A stretch of DNA of 64,000 nucleotides from a virus. The notes under the pieces were generated by a model that saw nothing but the letters and a program-made list of their open reading frames with translations, was not told the origin of the DNA and ran no database searches. Made by a program: the position numbers and the translations under genes. Positions 52,109 to 58,926 of the stretch are shown in pieces; position 1 is the stretch's first letter, and the number at the start of each line of letters is the position of its first letter. The stretch is taken from IMG/VR virus record IMGVR_UViG_3300005613_000048, positions 1 to 64,000 of that record; one strand, given 5' to 3'.

Positions 52109-52131
52109 TGGCTTTTCGAGGAATAGAGATT

Positions 52132-52452
52132 ATGCAAACGCATTACGACAACAATCACCAATCGGCATTCATCGACGCATTGCGAGAGCGTGCAGCCAAA
52201 GCGGAGAAAGCAGCGGCATCGGTGATTACGGCAGGCGAGAAGGACGAACAAGAGCTTGGATCGTGGAAGGCATCGAACGGCGTTCATTGCCGTCATCTTC
52301 CAGACGATCCGCAAGGCATCCTGCGAATGAGCATTGGCGGCGGTGAACATCTTCCGGTCACGATGAATTACGTGGTGGTTCGCGGGAAGATTGGGCAGTG
52401 TATCGAGTTGCTGGAAAAGGCTCTTGTTGCGTTAAAGGAGTGCTCAGAATGA
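52132..52452 (+). CDS. Hypothetical cassette-type protein, 106 aa
   Basis: ATG 52132 follows AGAGAT. The product has a helical first third (FIDALRERAAKAEKAAASVI), a beta core (GILRMSIGGGEHLPVTMNYV) and a Cys-containing helix (GQCIELLEKALVALKECSE). It is coupled to the next gene by ATGA. The pair lies between attC-like repeats 1 and 2. The family is not recognised. Confidence 0.5.
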   Translation: MQTHYDNNHQSAFIDALRERAAKAEKAAASVITAGEKDEQELGSWKASNGVHCRHLPDDPQGILRMSIGGGEHLPVTMNYVVVRGKIGQCIELLEKALVALKECSE

Positions 52453-52631
52453 AACGGTTTATGCGATGGGTTCGGTTGACGTTGGGTTTAGCCACCGTTC
52501 CAGAAGTATGCGAAGCATCTTCCGGTGGCGTGGATTACCACGACTACCCCAAGGACAAGGGAGGCGACGGAACGCCGTCGCACTTCCACGAGTACACATG
52601 CTGGAATTGTGGCAAGAAGTTCGGAATCTAA
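52449..52631 (+). CDS. Small protein with C-terminal zinc-finger half
   Basis: The 60-residue product has a basic N-terminal helix (MKRFMRWVRLTLGLAT) and ends YTCWNCGKKFGI, a treble-clef-like CxxC half-site. It overlaps the previous stop by 4 nt and ends 4 bp before attC-like repeat 2. It could bind a nucleic acid or a partner protein. Confidence 0.5.
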   Translation: MKRFMRWVRLTLGLATVPEVCEASSGGVDYHDYPKDKGGDGTPSHFHEYTCWNCGKKFGI

Positions 52632-52635
52632 GTCC

Positions 52636-52727
52636 ACCGAACGCTGCCCATCATCGGGCAACGGCCAACAGATTAACCATTTCAAATAAACCACGCCCGT
52701 TGCTCCGATGCATGGGCTTGTTCTCTG
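52636..52727 (+). repeat. attC-like inverted repeat 2
   Basis: The left arm GAACGCTGCCCATCATCGG (52639-52657) pairs with the right arm over 52701-52723 (TGCTCCGATGCATGGGC and TTGTTC), with two extra bases in the right arm. The centre is about 38 bp of unpaired AT-richer sequence. The end is GTTCTCTG, as in repeat 3. The element separates two small-gene units. Confidence 0.6.
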
Positions 52728-52744
52728 TTCACAAAGGAAAAGAC

Positions 52745-53050
52745 ATGAAGTATGTAGGTTACGCAACAGTCACGATTTTGTTGATGGTGTTTTCGGCTCT
52801 GTTCAATGGATACGCCCTCTCGGTTTTGTGGGGATGGTTTATCGTTCCGACGTTCAATTCGCCACAACTAAGTATTCCCGCAGCGATTGGAGTCTCAATG
52901 ATCGTTGGATACTTGGCGAAGACGATCAAGGTGGACGACGAAGACAAACAAAAGCCGTTTGGCGAGACGCTGTTTAAGGGTGCGGTTTTGAGCGTGTTGA
53001 AGCCGACCATCGCGTTGATGTTCGGTTGGGTGGTCAGTGTTTGGATGTGA
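52745..53050 (+). CDS. Small membrane protein in a cassette-like unit
   Basis: The 101-residue product has two to three hydrophobic helices (YATVTILLMVFSALFNGYAL; PAAIGVSMIVGYLAKTI; LKPTIALMFGWVVSVWM) and a short charged loop. AAAGGAAAAGAC lies before ATG 52745. It is the only gene between attC-like repeats 2 and 3. Membrane proteins are common cargo in integron cassettes, but its function is unknown. Confidence 0.55.
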   Translation: MKYVGYATVTILLMVFSALFNGYALSVLWGWFIVPTFNSPQLSIPAAIGVSMIVGYLAKTIKVDDEDKQKPFGETLFKGAVLSVLKPTIALMFGWVVSVWM

Positions 53051-53052
53051 TA

Positions 53053-53145
53053 CAGAGAACGTTTGCCGTCATCGGGCGGCGAAGGAAAAACTATGAACAA
53101 ATCGAAAGACTCTCCCGCCGCTCCGATGCACGGCATTGTTCTCTG
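53053..53145 (+). repeat. attC-like inverted repeat 3
   Basis: The ends CAGAGAAC (53053-53060) and GTTCTCTG (53138-53145) are perfect inverted repeats. Inside, TGCCGTCATCGGGCGGCG on the left matches the complement of CCGCCGCTCCGATGCACGGCA on the right with a few single-base offsets. It is the best preserved of the three. The start codon of the next gene lies in its centre. Confidence 0.65.
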
Positions 53146-53476
53146 CGTGGCGGTGTTATTGCTCATCAGTTGTTTGCTGACATCGAGTTACATTTGGTGT
53201 CACGCGATGGGCTGGCGATCAACCCGCGTCGTCGATGAAATTCACATCGAAAAGCTTGATGACAGGTACACCATCCCAGCAACACAAATGCGGAAGATGA
53301 TTGCCTTCGATGGCTCACCTTTTTTCGACTACTGGTGGGAACCAGCAAAAGACATTCACTATGAACGGTGGACCATCAAAGCGGTCGATGGATTTGAGAT
53401 CGTAATTAACCGGGTAGATCCGATGGATCCGCCAGAGATTTGCGATGGCGATAGATACACTGGATGGTGGAAGTAG
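53093..53476 (+). CDS. Single-pass membrane protein whose start lies in an attC-like repeat
   Basis: The 127-residue product has an N-terminal transmembrane helix (GIVLCVAVLLLISCLLTSSY) and an outside domain rich in Trp and Asp (FFDYWWEPAKDIHYERWTIK). ATG 53093 has GAAGGA before it but lies within the third inverted repeat, so residues 1-18 are encoded by the repeat. A downstream start at a Met in PMHGIVL is possible. A GAGAAC string follows the stop. Confidence 0.5.
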   Translation: MNKSKDSPAAPMHGIVLCVAVLLLISCLLTSSYIWCHAMGWRSTRVVDEIHIEKLDDRYTIPATQMRKMIAFDGSPFFDYWWEPAKDIHYERWTIKAVDGFEIVINRVDPMDPPEICDGDRYTGWWK

Positions 53477-53494
53477 CCATCCAGAGAACTATTT

Positions 53495-53521
53495 ATTCAC
53501 CCCGGTTCACACAGGGTGAAT
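53495..53521 (+). terminator. Hairpin after the cassette-like genes
   Basis: ATTCACCC (53495-53502) pairs with GGGTGAAT (53514-53521) around an 11-nt loop. No T-tract follows, so it is a weak terminator or processing site. It lies 19 bp after the last small membrane-protein gene. Confidence 0.5.
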
Positions 53522-53594
53522 TAGCAATTCGGCAAGAATCGCCACCTATGGGTGGTGGTGAGATTTGATAGTTCGATACGCGATAGGCATATTT

Positions 53595-53682
53595 GGATTG
53601 CAGGCGTGGGCCAGCCTAATCGGTTCATCCACGCAGGGGCGTAAATTCGCGGCAAACACAGGTTCGATTCCTGGGCGATCCA
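53595..53682 (+). tRNA. tRNA-like sequence with irregular D region
   Basis: GGATTGC at 53595 pairs with GCGATCC at 53675-53681, followed by A. A T arm (ACAGG-TTCGATT-CCTGG) is present with one mismatch. The left part GGCGTG...ACGC has a D-stem-like closure with CGGTTC in a long loop, and the anticodon arm cannot be defined. The acceptor ends resemble those of the 50.3 kb tRNA-like sequence. It may be a decayed or atypical tRNA. Confidence 0.35.
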
Positions 53683-53718
53683 CTGGTTAGGTTTTGGTGT
53701 TTTTTTAAGGAGAGACAG

Positions 53719-54000
53719 ATGGAAACGACAGAGACAGGATTGGTAGAGCAGTCGGATACGCCACGCAGTCTGGTAAGCCTCGACCATAACGGGCCGAGCA
53801 TACGCGTGTTGTGCATTGGTAATGGCAATATGGTTGTGCCGGCTGGCGCAGTTGATGAAGACGGGAACGCTAGGCCGATCAACCATAGTTTTGTGTCGAG
53901 GCTTTCTTTCGGCATGTTCGCGCTGTCATTCGCATGTGGTCTGAGCCTCGGCGTATGGACCAACGTACTCATGGATTGGATTGTAGCGCGGGGATGGTAA
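53719..54000 (+). CDS. Small protein with C-terminal membrane segment
   Basis: The 93-residue product starts at ATG 53719 after AAGGAGAGACAG. It has a soluble N-terminal 65 residues (SIRVLCIGNGNMVVPAGAVD) and a C-terminal transmembrane helix (LSFGMFALSFACGLSLGVWT). It overlaps the next gene by 7 nt. The function is not recognised. Confidence 0.55.
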   Translation: METTETGLVEQSDTPRSLVSLDHNGPSIRVLCIGNGNMVVPAGAVDEDGNARPINHSFVSRLSFGMFALSFACGLSLGVWTNVLMDWIVARGW

Positions 54001-54812
54001 GGCGAGTGCAGCGAAAAAGGCTCAAGGGTTGGCAGAGTCCGCCGAACACTCGTTCGGTCTGCCGCCCTGGAAGGTTCGGCAATCCGTTTGCCACTGCGAA
54101 AGCGTACCGCGACTGGCTTGTTCGCGGCGAGGTTGATCGGATGCAGTTACTCGACCAGCTCTCGGCTGCGGAACTAAGATGCAGGCGGTTCGAGATCCTG
54201 TCTGCCCTGCATGAAATACGCAGACAGAACCTGAGTTGCTTTTGTCCGCTTGATGGGGATTGCCATGCCGATGTGCTTTTGGATCTTGCGAATCGTCGCA
54301 GCGACTGGATCACTGACGGAGGCGAATTGACTGCCTTTGGTGCAGTATTCAGCGATGATCGCAGGTATCGTTACACGCTTTGGCGGCGATGGAGCTTTGG
54401 AGGTGATAACCTTTGTGCTTTCATAGGCCTCAACCCTTCAACTGCGGACGAGTTCAGGAATGACCCGACAGTGACTCGTTGCATCAGGCGCGCGCAGCAG
54501 CTCGGCCACAGTGGCATGGTCATGCTTAACTTGTTTGGCTATCGCGCCACTGACCCGCGCGACATGAAGAGGTTCCCAGAGCCCATTGGCTGGCAGAATG
54601 ACCAGGCTATCTTGGATGTATGCAGGGAAGCAGGGAGAGTGATCTGTGCATGGGGCGCTCATGGTGAATACCAGGGGCGGGCAGAGCATGTGTTGGGCAT
54701 GCTGAAGCGCAATCGGATCGCAGTCTATCACTTGGGCTTGACGCAAGCTGGACACCCACGGCATCCGCTTTACTTGCGAAATGATTTGGTTCCCGAGCGT
54801 TGGGAGATTTGA
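53994..54812 (+). CDS. DUF4326-DUF1643 fusion protein
   Basis: The 272-residue product starts at ATG 53994. Residues 10-100 match the DUF4326 pattern (VCRPGRFGNPF; LSCFCPLDGDCHADVLLDLA). Residues 115-272 match DUF1643 (YRYTLWRRWS; CAFIGLNPSTADEFRNDPTV; VMLNLFGYRATDPRDMK; ICAWGAHGEYQGR; HLGLTQAGHPRHPLYL). Both domains occur separately in phages, possibly in nucleotide or DNA-modification contexts, but their reactions are unproven. The fusion suggests the two steps act together. It ends the plus-strand accessory cluster. Confidence 0.8.
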   Translation: MVRRVQRKRLKGWQSPPNTRSVCRPGRFGNPFATAKAYRDWLVRGEVDRMQLLDQLSAAELRCRRFEILSALHEIRRQNLSCFCPLDGDCHADVLLDLANRRSDWITDGGELTAFGAVFSDDRRYRYTLWRRWSFGGDNLCAFIGLNPSTADEFRNDPTVTRCIRRAQQLGHSGMVMLNLFGYRATDPRDMKRFPEPIGWQNDQAILDVCREAGRVICAWGAHGEYQGRAEHVLGMLKRNRIAVYHLGLTQAGHPRHPLYLRNDLVPERWEI

Positions 54813-54876
54813 TGCGGACTTGGGACCGCTTCTATCAGGAAGTGCATTAACCGGCGTCCTTGCCGGTCCCTCTGCG

Positions 54877-55233
54877 TTAGTTGAGCTTGAGCATGTTAGA
54901 TGGTGCGATTCGGAAGCTCGAACCGAATGTAGATCGAATGAACTCAGCGTCTCCATTGGTGGCCTGGAGTTCTTCGATAGCATCCTCAGCACTGCGGAGC
55001 CATCCCAGCAGTCTGCCTGCCTCGACATTGATTGCCAACATGAGCTTCTGGCTGAATTGCATGTGCAGGTTTTGATTCTTGAAGGCCCGCACGGCCACCA
55101 GCGGCTCGCCGTCATTCATCTTGATGGTGTTCTTCGTGCTGCTCGACCACCGATAGTTTAGTGGACTGTCGTCGCAATCGAAACCGAGGTTGTTGGCTAC
55201 CGTGATGCAATCGCGGATGAAGTCATACGCAGC
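54877..55233 (-). pseudogene. In-frame continuation of the DUF4942-like gene after an amber stop
   Basis: The frame continues immediately after the TAG at 55234-55236 for 118 sense codons: AAYDFIRDCITVANNLGF...NYRWSS, then VAVRAFKNQNLHMQFSQKLM and LRSAEDAIEELQAT. The FKNQNLHMQF segment is what I expect at the C-terminus of DUF4942 proteins. There is no ATG, GTG or TTG start near its beginning, so it is either reached by readthrough or has become a remnant. A 60-bp gap separates it from the plus-strand fusion gene. Confidence 0.6.
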
Positions 55234-56487
55234 CTAACAGAGCCCGTTGCGGTTCTCGAACTGCCACTGCGAAGTGCTGATTCCGCCAATGCGTTCGCAG
55301 ACAATGCGGTACTCCAGCTTGTAATGGCTGTGATGTTCGTCCAAGTATCGCCATCCCGAACGCTCCCATACTTTGTGGTTTGATTTGTAGTTGACGACGT
55401 TGCACTTCTCGCTCAGCATTCGGAACACGCCGATGAGCTGTTCATCGAAGTAATCATTGGACCATTTGGTGATCCAGATCAGCATGGAGTAGATGTTGCT
55501 CTCGGTGAAGTCGATGGTTGACTTGCTTTCGAGGCTGTCAAGAAACTGCTTGCGTTGCTTGGTCGCGAGTCGCTTGGTGATTGGATCCAGGCGATCGAAA
55601 AGAACACGCCAGTATTTGTACTTGAGGCCCGTAATCTTTTCCCTAATGCCAACCATCACGCTGCTCTTAGTGACATCTAGTTCCTTCAGGATGATTGGAT
55701 TTAGTTGTGCAACAGCCCTGTAGTTGTTCACGAGCTGAACCAGCTCGGCATCGTAGGCCTTCACGAGCGACTGGATCAAGTTGGAATCGCTTTCGATCAT
55801 GCGGCAGGCTCGATCGTAAGCGTCAGTCTCGGGCTCAAGCTCAATGTCGAAAACTTCGAGTTCAGGCATCATCTCCTCGATTGCAGCATTGAAAGGGCAA
55901 TGCTCGTGGTCGCGAAGGTAGAGGTAGACAACCTCGACCTTGCACCTTGCTTTGCGTTCGGCGTTTTCAAAGTCAAACTCGCCAAGCGATACGGTTTCGA
56001 CGTTGCGAGAGGCAATGGCAGCATTGATTTCCAGTGACTGCCTCCAACGTCTAGGAATCACCAAGTACAAATGATTCGCGTTCGATTCGCGGATCAGTTT
56101 CACTGCCCAATCCTCGTACTCACTGTACGGTGGATTTGAAAAAGTGATATCCATGTGCTTGTCGACGATCATCTGACACCGAAAGTCAGTTCCAATTACG
56201 ACAATATGCTTTGGCATTGCGTTGAGGTGTGGAGTTGCCTTCTCGATGCCAAAGAGTTCCACTTGGTGGTGGAAGTTCTTGTTCTCATCGAGGGTGCTTT
56301 TGATGGCATCGAGAACCCGTCCGTCACCAGCTCCGACATCAAGGATCTTCAGTTTGCCGTGGTGGTAGTCGACTTGCGAGACGATGTGGCTGGCGACCAA
56401 CTGAGTAATCTCCTCAGTCGTTGGATACCATTCAAAATCTTCGCCAGCATCTTTCAATGCTAGTACGGTCTGCGTGGTGCTACTCAT
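55234..56487 (-). CDS. DUF4942-type methyltransferase, interrupted by an in-frame TAG
   Basis: The 417-residue product starts at ATG 56487 after AAGGA and has a class I methyltransferase domain: FEWYPTTEEITQLVASHIVS, LKILDVGAGDGRVLDAI near 45 (motif I), and the NPPY motif in ITFSNPPYSEYEDWAV near 120. The C-terminal half is the helical DUF4942 region (FDRLDPITKRLATKQRKQFL; YRIVCERIGG). The frame stops at TAG 55234-55236 but stays open and domain-consistent to 54877. It probably methylates adenine in DNA. It may be truncated, decayed or made full length by readthrough. Confidence 0.7.
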   Translation of the reverse strand: MSSTTQTVLALKDAGEDFEWYPTTEEITQLVASHIVSQVDYHHGKLKILDVGAGDGRVLDAIKSTLDENKNFHHQVELFGIEKATPHLNAMPKHIVVIGTDFRCQMIVDKHMDITFSNPPYSEYEDWAVKLIRESNANHLYLVIPRRWRQSLEINAAIASRNVETVSLGEFDFENAERKARCKVEVVYLYLRDHEHCPFNAAIEEMMPELEVFDIELEPETDAYDRACRMIESDSNLIQSLVKAYDAELVQLVNNYRAVAQLNPIILKELDVTKSSVMVGIREKITGLKYKYWRVLFDRLDPITKRLATKQRKQFLDSLESKSTIDFTESNIYSMLIWITKWSNDYFDEQLIGVFRMLSEKCNVVNYKSNHKVWERSGWRYLDEHHSHYKLEYRIVCERIGGISTSQWQFENRNGLC

Positions 56488-56692
56488 TGCTATCCTTCGT
56501 TGGTAGTGGACTTTTGGGAACTTTGCCGCCTGTAATGTGCTTCCAGTTGCGGCCATGGACGATATGCTTGACCGTGCTGTAGTTGGCACCGATCAGCTTT
56601 GAGATTTTCAAGGGACCATGCCCTTGGTGCCGAAGTTCAATGATCTTCCGCACTTGTTCTTCAGTCAGTTTGGGAGTACAGAGCTTGCTCAT
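56480..56692 (-). CDS. Small HTH DNA-binding protein
   Basis: The 70-residue product begins MSKLCTPKLTEEQVRKIIEL and carries a homeodomain/HTH-type pattern (GHGPLKISKLIGANYSTVKH then IVHGRNWKHITGG), like phage HNH-associated or resolvase HTH segments. ATG 56692 overlaps the previous stop (ATGA) and its stop overlaps the methyltransferase start. It may regulate this operon. Confidence 0.65.
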   Translation of the reverse strand: MSKLCTPKLTEEQVRKIIELRHQGHGPLKISKLIGANYSTVKHIVHGRNWKHITGGKVPKSPLPTKDSNE

Positions 56693-56919
56693 TCGTCGAA
56701 GCTCTCGATTTCCCGTGCTTTCAACATTGCATCCGCAATGCGGTAGCACTTCTCAGCCACGCACCTGATGCAGTCGTTGCTGTTGATCCAACCACCTTGT
56801 TCTGACTGTGATGCCAGTTCGCCACTGAGCGCAGCCGCAGCGAAGTAATCGCGAATGGTGATCCCAGGAAACGCTTGGGTTCCGTGTGGCAGAGGGAACG
56901 CTGGTAAATTGCCGCTCAC
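56689..56919 (-). CDS. Conserved-type small phage protein, 76 aa
   Basis: The start is GTG 56919, overlapping the previous stop by one base. The product contains GITIRDYFAAAALSGELAS and YRIADAMLKAREIE, a combination I recall from many short phage and prophage hypothetical proteins. No function is known to me. It lies in a tight row of overlapping small genes. Confidence 0.6.
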   Translation of the reverse strand: MSGNLPAFPLPHGTQAFPGITIRDYFAAAALSGELASQSEQGGWINSNDCIRCVAEKCYRIADAMLKAREIESFDE

Positions 56920-57176
56920 TACTTGATCCTAATGATAGAGACACGACCTGTAAGAATACGACTTTGGGAACGTTGCACGAGCTTGATGGTTTCATCTCCG
57001 TGCCCATCTTTAACCATCCATGCTTTTGCGGTCAGCTTGCTGCTGAACCGCAGCCCAACGATGGCGGAACCATCACTAGTAACGGTTGCTCGCATCCCAA
57101 CCTTGATGCTTGGCAGCATATTGCCGTATGGGTTCTTGGTTACTTCGACGATGTCGCCCTTGCGAAAACTTGGCAT
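56919..57176 (-). CDS. SH3-like small protein
   Basis: The 85-residue product begins MPSFRKGDIVEVTKNPYG and has the strand pattern of a KOW/SH3-like barrel (MRATVTSDGSAIVGLRFSS, TIKLVQRSQSRILTG). GGAG lies 7 nt before ATG 57176; an upstream in-frame ATG at 57188 lacks a ribosome site. A terminator hairpin and a copy of the spaced motif lie just upstream. Confidence 0.6.
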   Translation of the reverse strand: MPSFRKGDIVEVTKNPYGNMLPSIKVGMRATVTSDGSAIVGLRFSSKLTAKAWMVKDGHGDETIKLVQRSQSRILTGRVSIIRIK

Positions 57177-57209
57177 GATTCGCTCCATGTGAGAGTGCGG
57201 TGTGTCTAC

Positions 57210-57242
57210 AAAAAAAGCCCGTCGACCGAAGCCGGCGGGCTA
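57210..57242 (-). terminator. Rho-independent terminator (leftward)
   Basis: On the minus strand AGCCCG pairs with CGGGCT around a TTCG-containing inner hairpin and is followed by seven T residues. It lies between the spaced motif (57246-57267) and the next gene, so transcripts starting at that motif would pass through it. It could act as an attenuator. Confidence 0.85.
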
Positions 57243-57245
57243 ATG

Positions 57246-57267
57246 CAATATCTACGGCGAGTTGCGC
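57246..57267 (-). promoter_or_regulatory. Spaced motif GCGCAAC-N8-GATATTG, copy 1
   Basis: The minus strand reads GCGCAAC, 8 nt, then GATATTG. The copy overlaps the stop codon of the truncated DUF6884-like gene and is followed by the terminator-type hairpin. It lies 70 nt before the start of the SH3-like gene. Confidence 0.6.
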
Positions 57268-57527
57268 CGGCTACGCTGGCTGGCAATAGTAGGCCAGTTG
57301 TTGGCCAATCCCTTTCCCTTGCACTGGTCTGGCGGTTCGTACGCCAAAGACGCGAAGGGTCGTCGACGTTGATCCATCAAAACAAGGATTGAAACGCGAA
57401 AGAGAGTGCCGTTGTAAAGTTCTCTCGCTGGGGTAAAGTCACAAACGCCCCGGTGTACCTTGGACTTGCCGCAGCCTACCAGAGCGATCCGCAGGCCTGG
57501 CCGGTTGTCGAGTTGCTTTGGAGTCAC
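57252..57527 (-). CDS. Truncated DUF6884-like protein
   Basis: The likely start is GTG 57527 (GGA 6 nt before it), giving 91 residues. Residues 12-42 (LRIALVGCGKSKVHRGVCDF then ARELYNGTLFR) match the N-terminus of DUF6884-type proteins, which are usually well over 100 residues. After LFR the homology stops exactly where a CRISPR-repeat-like 37-mer begins on the opposite strand, and the remaining 48 residues look random. The gene seems broken by insertion or recombination at that point. Confidence 0.55.
   Translation of the reverse strand: MTPKQLDNRPGLRIALVGCGKSKVHRGVCDFTPARELYNGTLFRVSILVLMDQRRRPFASLAYEPPDQCKGKGLANNWPTIASQRSRRNSP
57359..57395 (+). CRISPR. Solitary CRISPR-repeat-like 37-mer
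   Basis: The plus strand from 57359 to 57395 starts with GTCGTCG and ends with ACAAGGATTGAAAC, the end typical of type I and III repeats, and contains TTGA-TCCA-TCAA as a short stem. Length is 37 nt. Only one copy is present. CGCGAA occurs at both flanks (57351-57356 and 57395-57400). No cas gene lies nearby apart from the Cas4/RecB-like nuclease at 42.3 kb. Confidence 0.5.
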
Positions 57528-57612
57528 GTTAGTTCCTGCGTGAGAGTGTGAAGGTGAACCTAATCGCACTGCCCCGCAGGGCAGCGCCGTTAGTGTCACG
57601 TTCGGTAGCCAA

Positions 57613-58926
57613 TCAGCCAGCCAAGCTGACGGTTTTCATCCACGATGGCACTTCTCGCTTGCAATCGTCGCGAGTGAGAGCGACCACCACAGGTGCCTTT
57701 GGCTTCTGGTCAGGCCAAGGGGTGTACCCATCGGTAACGCAGACGATCAGATCGACAGGGTCTTTCTGCTCGGCTACGTGGTCGATGATGGCGCCCATGT
57801 CGGTGCCACCGCCGCCGGCAAGTTCGACTTGGTCATGCCGGAACACTTTGGCCTTGGTGCAGGCCTGAGTGTCTCCGGTGATGACGCGGATCCCGTCGCT
57901 CGATCGAAGGGCTCCGAGGACTTGAGCGATCAGCCCGAGCGCCGAGGCTAACTCGGATTGACGCATCGAGCCCGAGGTGTCGACGATGATCACAACCCTT
58001 GGGTTGGGCCGGATCGACTTTGGCCGCAGAACACCGCCAACGGGCAGACGTCTGGCGGGCCTTCGATAGGTCGAAGTGCCAGGGCCGCTTTCGGCTCCGG
58101 TCAGCCGTGTGCGGATCGCATTGGCCAGCAATCGGCGAGGATTGATCTTGGTTGGCTGTGCCTGGTCGACCAAACGCTTGGCCGACTGAGACCCTACGCC
58201 CTTCCGCTTGGTAATATCCTCGACCACCTTTTGGACAATCTGCTCCGCGTCGTGACTACTCACGCCGGGTGGAGCGTCATTTGAGGCCCCTGAGGCCTCG
58301 CCTGACGCGTCCTCTTCGCCACCTGACTCAGACAGCGGCTCGTCCTCTAAACTCGATTCCCAGGGCCGTTTTTGGCCGTCGCTGCCGCTTCCGCCCGGTT
58401 GTGGTTGGCCTTGGTCGCTTTCCTGGCCTGTGCCGGACTCAGGATCGCCATCGCCGCCCCCACCGCTTGCCGGTTGGTGATCCTGTTGCTTTGCGTGTTG
58501 CTGCATCAGGATCTGGAAGTATTCTTCCGCGGGTAGCTCGGGCTTGAGGCCGTCACGCTGTGGCATCAGAGCGTATTCCGGAACCGTCATGCCCTCGGCG
58601 TCCAGCATGCTGTTCACGGCGTAATCCGCCGCGATGTTCCAGAGTACCTGTTCATGGCCTCCAGGTCGCTTCAGCACACGCTGGCCACGGGTGCAGTGAC
58701 CTAGAACGAGGTGGCACACTTCGTGAGCCACAACGAACTCCAGATCGTCCTTGGAACGAGTGTCCACAAACTCTCGATTCCAGTACAGTCGCCACTTGGC
58801 GTCGACAGCCATGGTTCCGACAGCCGATTGCTCGACTTCGGCCATGGACAAGGTGGCCGTTGCTAAGAACGGCCACCGGCGGCACACAGCAAGGCGTGCC
58901 GCTGCAATCTTGTCCTCGGCTTTCAC
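57613..58926 (-). CDS. VWA-domain protein with HExxH motif (partner of MoxR ATPase)
   Basis: The 437-residue product has an N-terminal HEVCHLVLGH motif (residues 68-77), which resembles a metallopeptidase zinc site. A disordered acidic/Gly linker covers about 145-250. The C-terminal von Willebrand A domain has the MIDAS elements DTSGS (317-321), GGGGTDMG (about 372-379) and VTDGY (about 397). Such metallopeptidase-VWA (COG3864/DUF2201-like) proteins are paired with MoxR ATPases in bacteria. It overlaps the MoxR stop by one base. The pair probably remodels a protein complex. Confidence 0.85.
   Translation of the reverse strand: MKAEDKIAAARLAVCRRWPFLATATLSMAEVEQSAVGTMAVDAKWRLYWNREFVDTRSKDDLEFVVAHEVCHLVLGHCTRGQRVLKRPGGHEQVLWNIAADYAVNSMLDAEGMTVPEYALMPQRDGLKPELPAEEYFQILMQQHAKQQDHQPASGGGGDGDPESGTGQESDQGQPQPGGSGSDGQKRPWESSLEDEPLSESGGEEDASGEASGASNDAPPGVSSHDAEQIVQKVVEDITKRKGVGSQSAKRLVDQAQPTKINPRRLLANAIRTRLTGAESGPGTSTYRRPARRLPVGGVLRPKSIRPNPRVVIIVDTSGSMRQSELASALGLIAQVLGALRSSDGIRVITGDTQACTKAKVFRHDQVELAGGGGTDMGAIIDHVAEQKDPVDLIVCVTDGYTPWPDQKPKAPVVVALTRDDCKREVPSWMKTVSLAG

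Noticed and set aside
54438-55115. Minus-strand ORF of 225 codons at 54.4-55.1 kb
   Set aside because: Its left part is antisense to the DUF1643 domain, and its right part is out of frame with the DUF4942 continuation.
57359-57395. A full CRISPR array
   Set aside because: Only one repeat-like unit exists and no second copy or cas1/cas2 gene was seen within the window.
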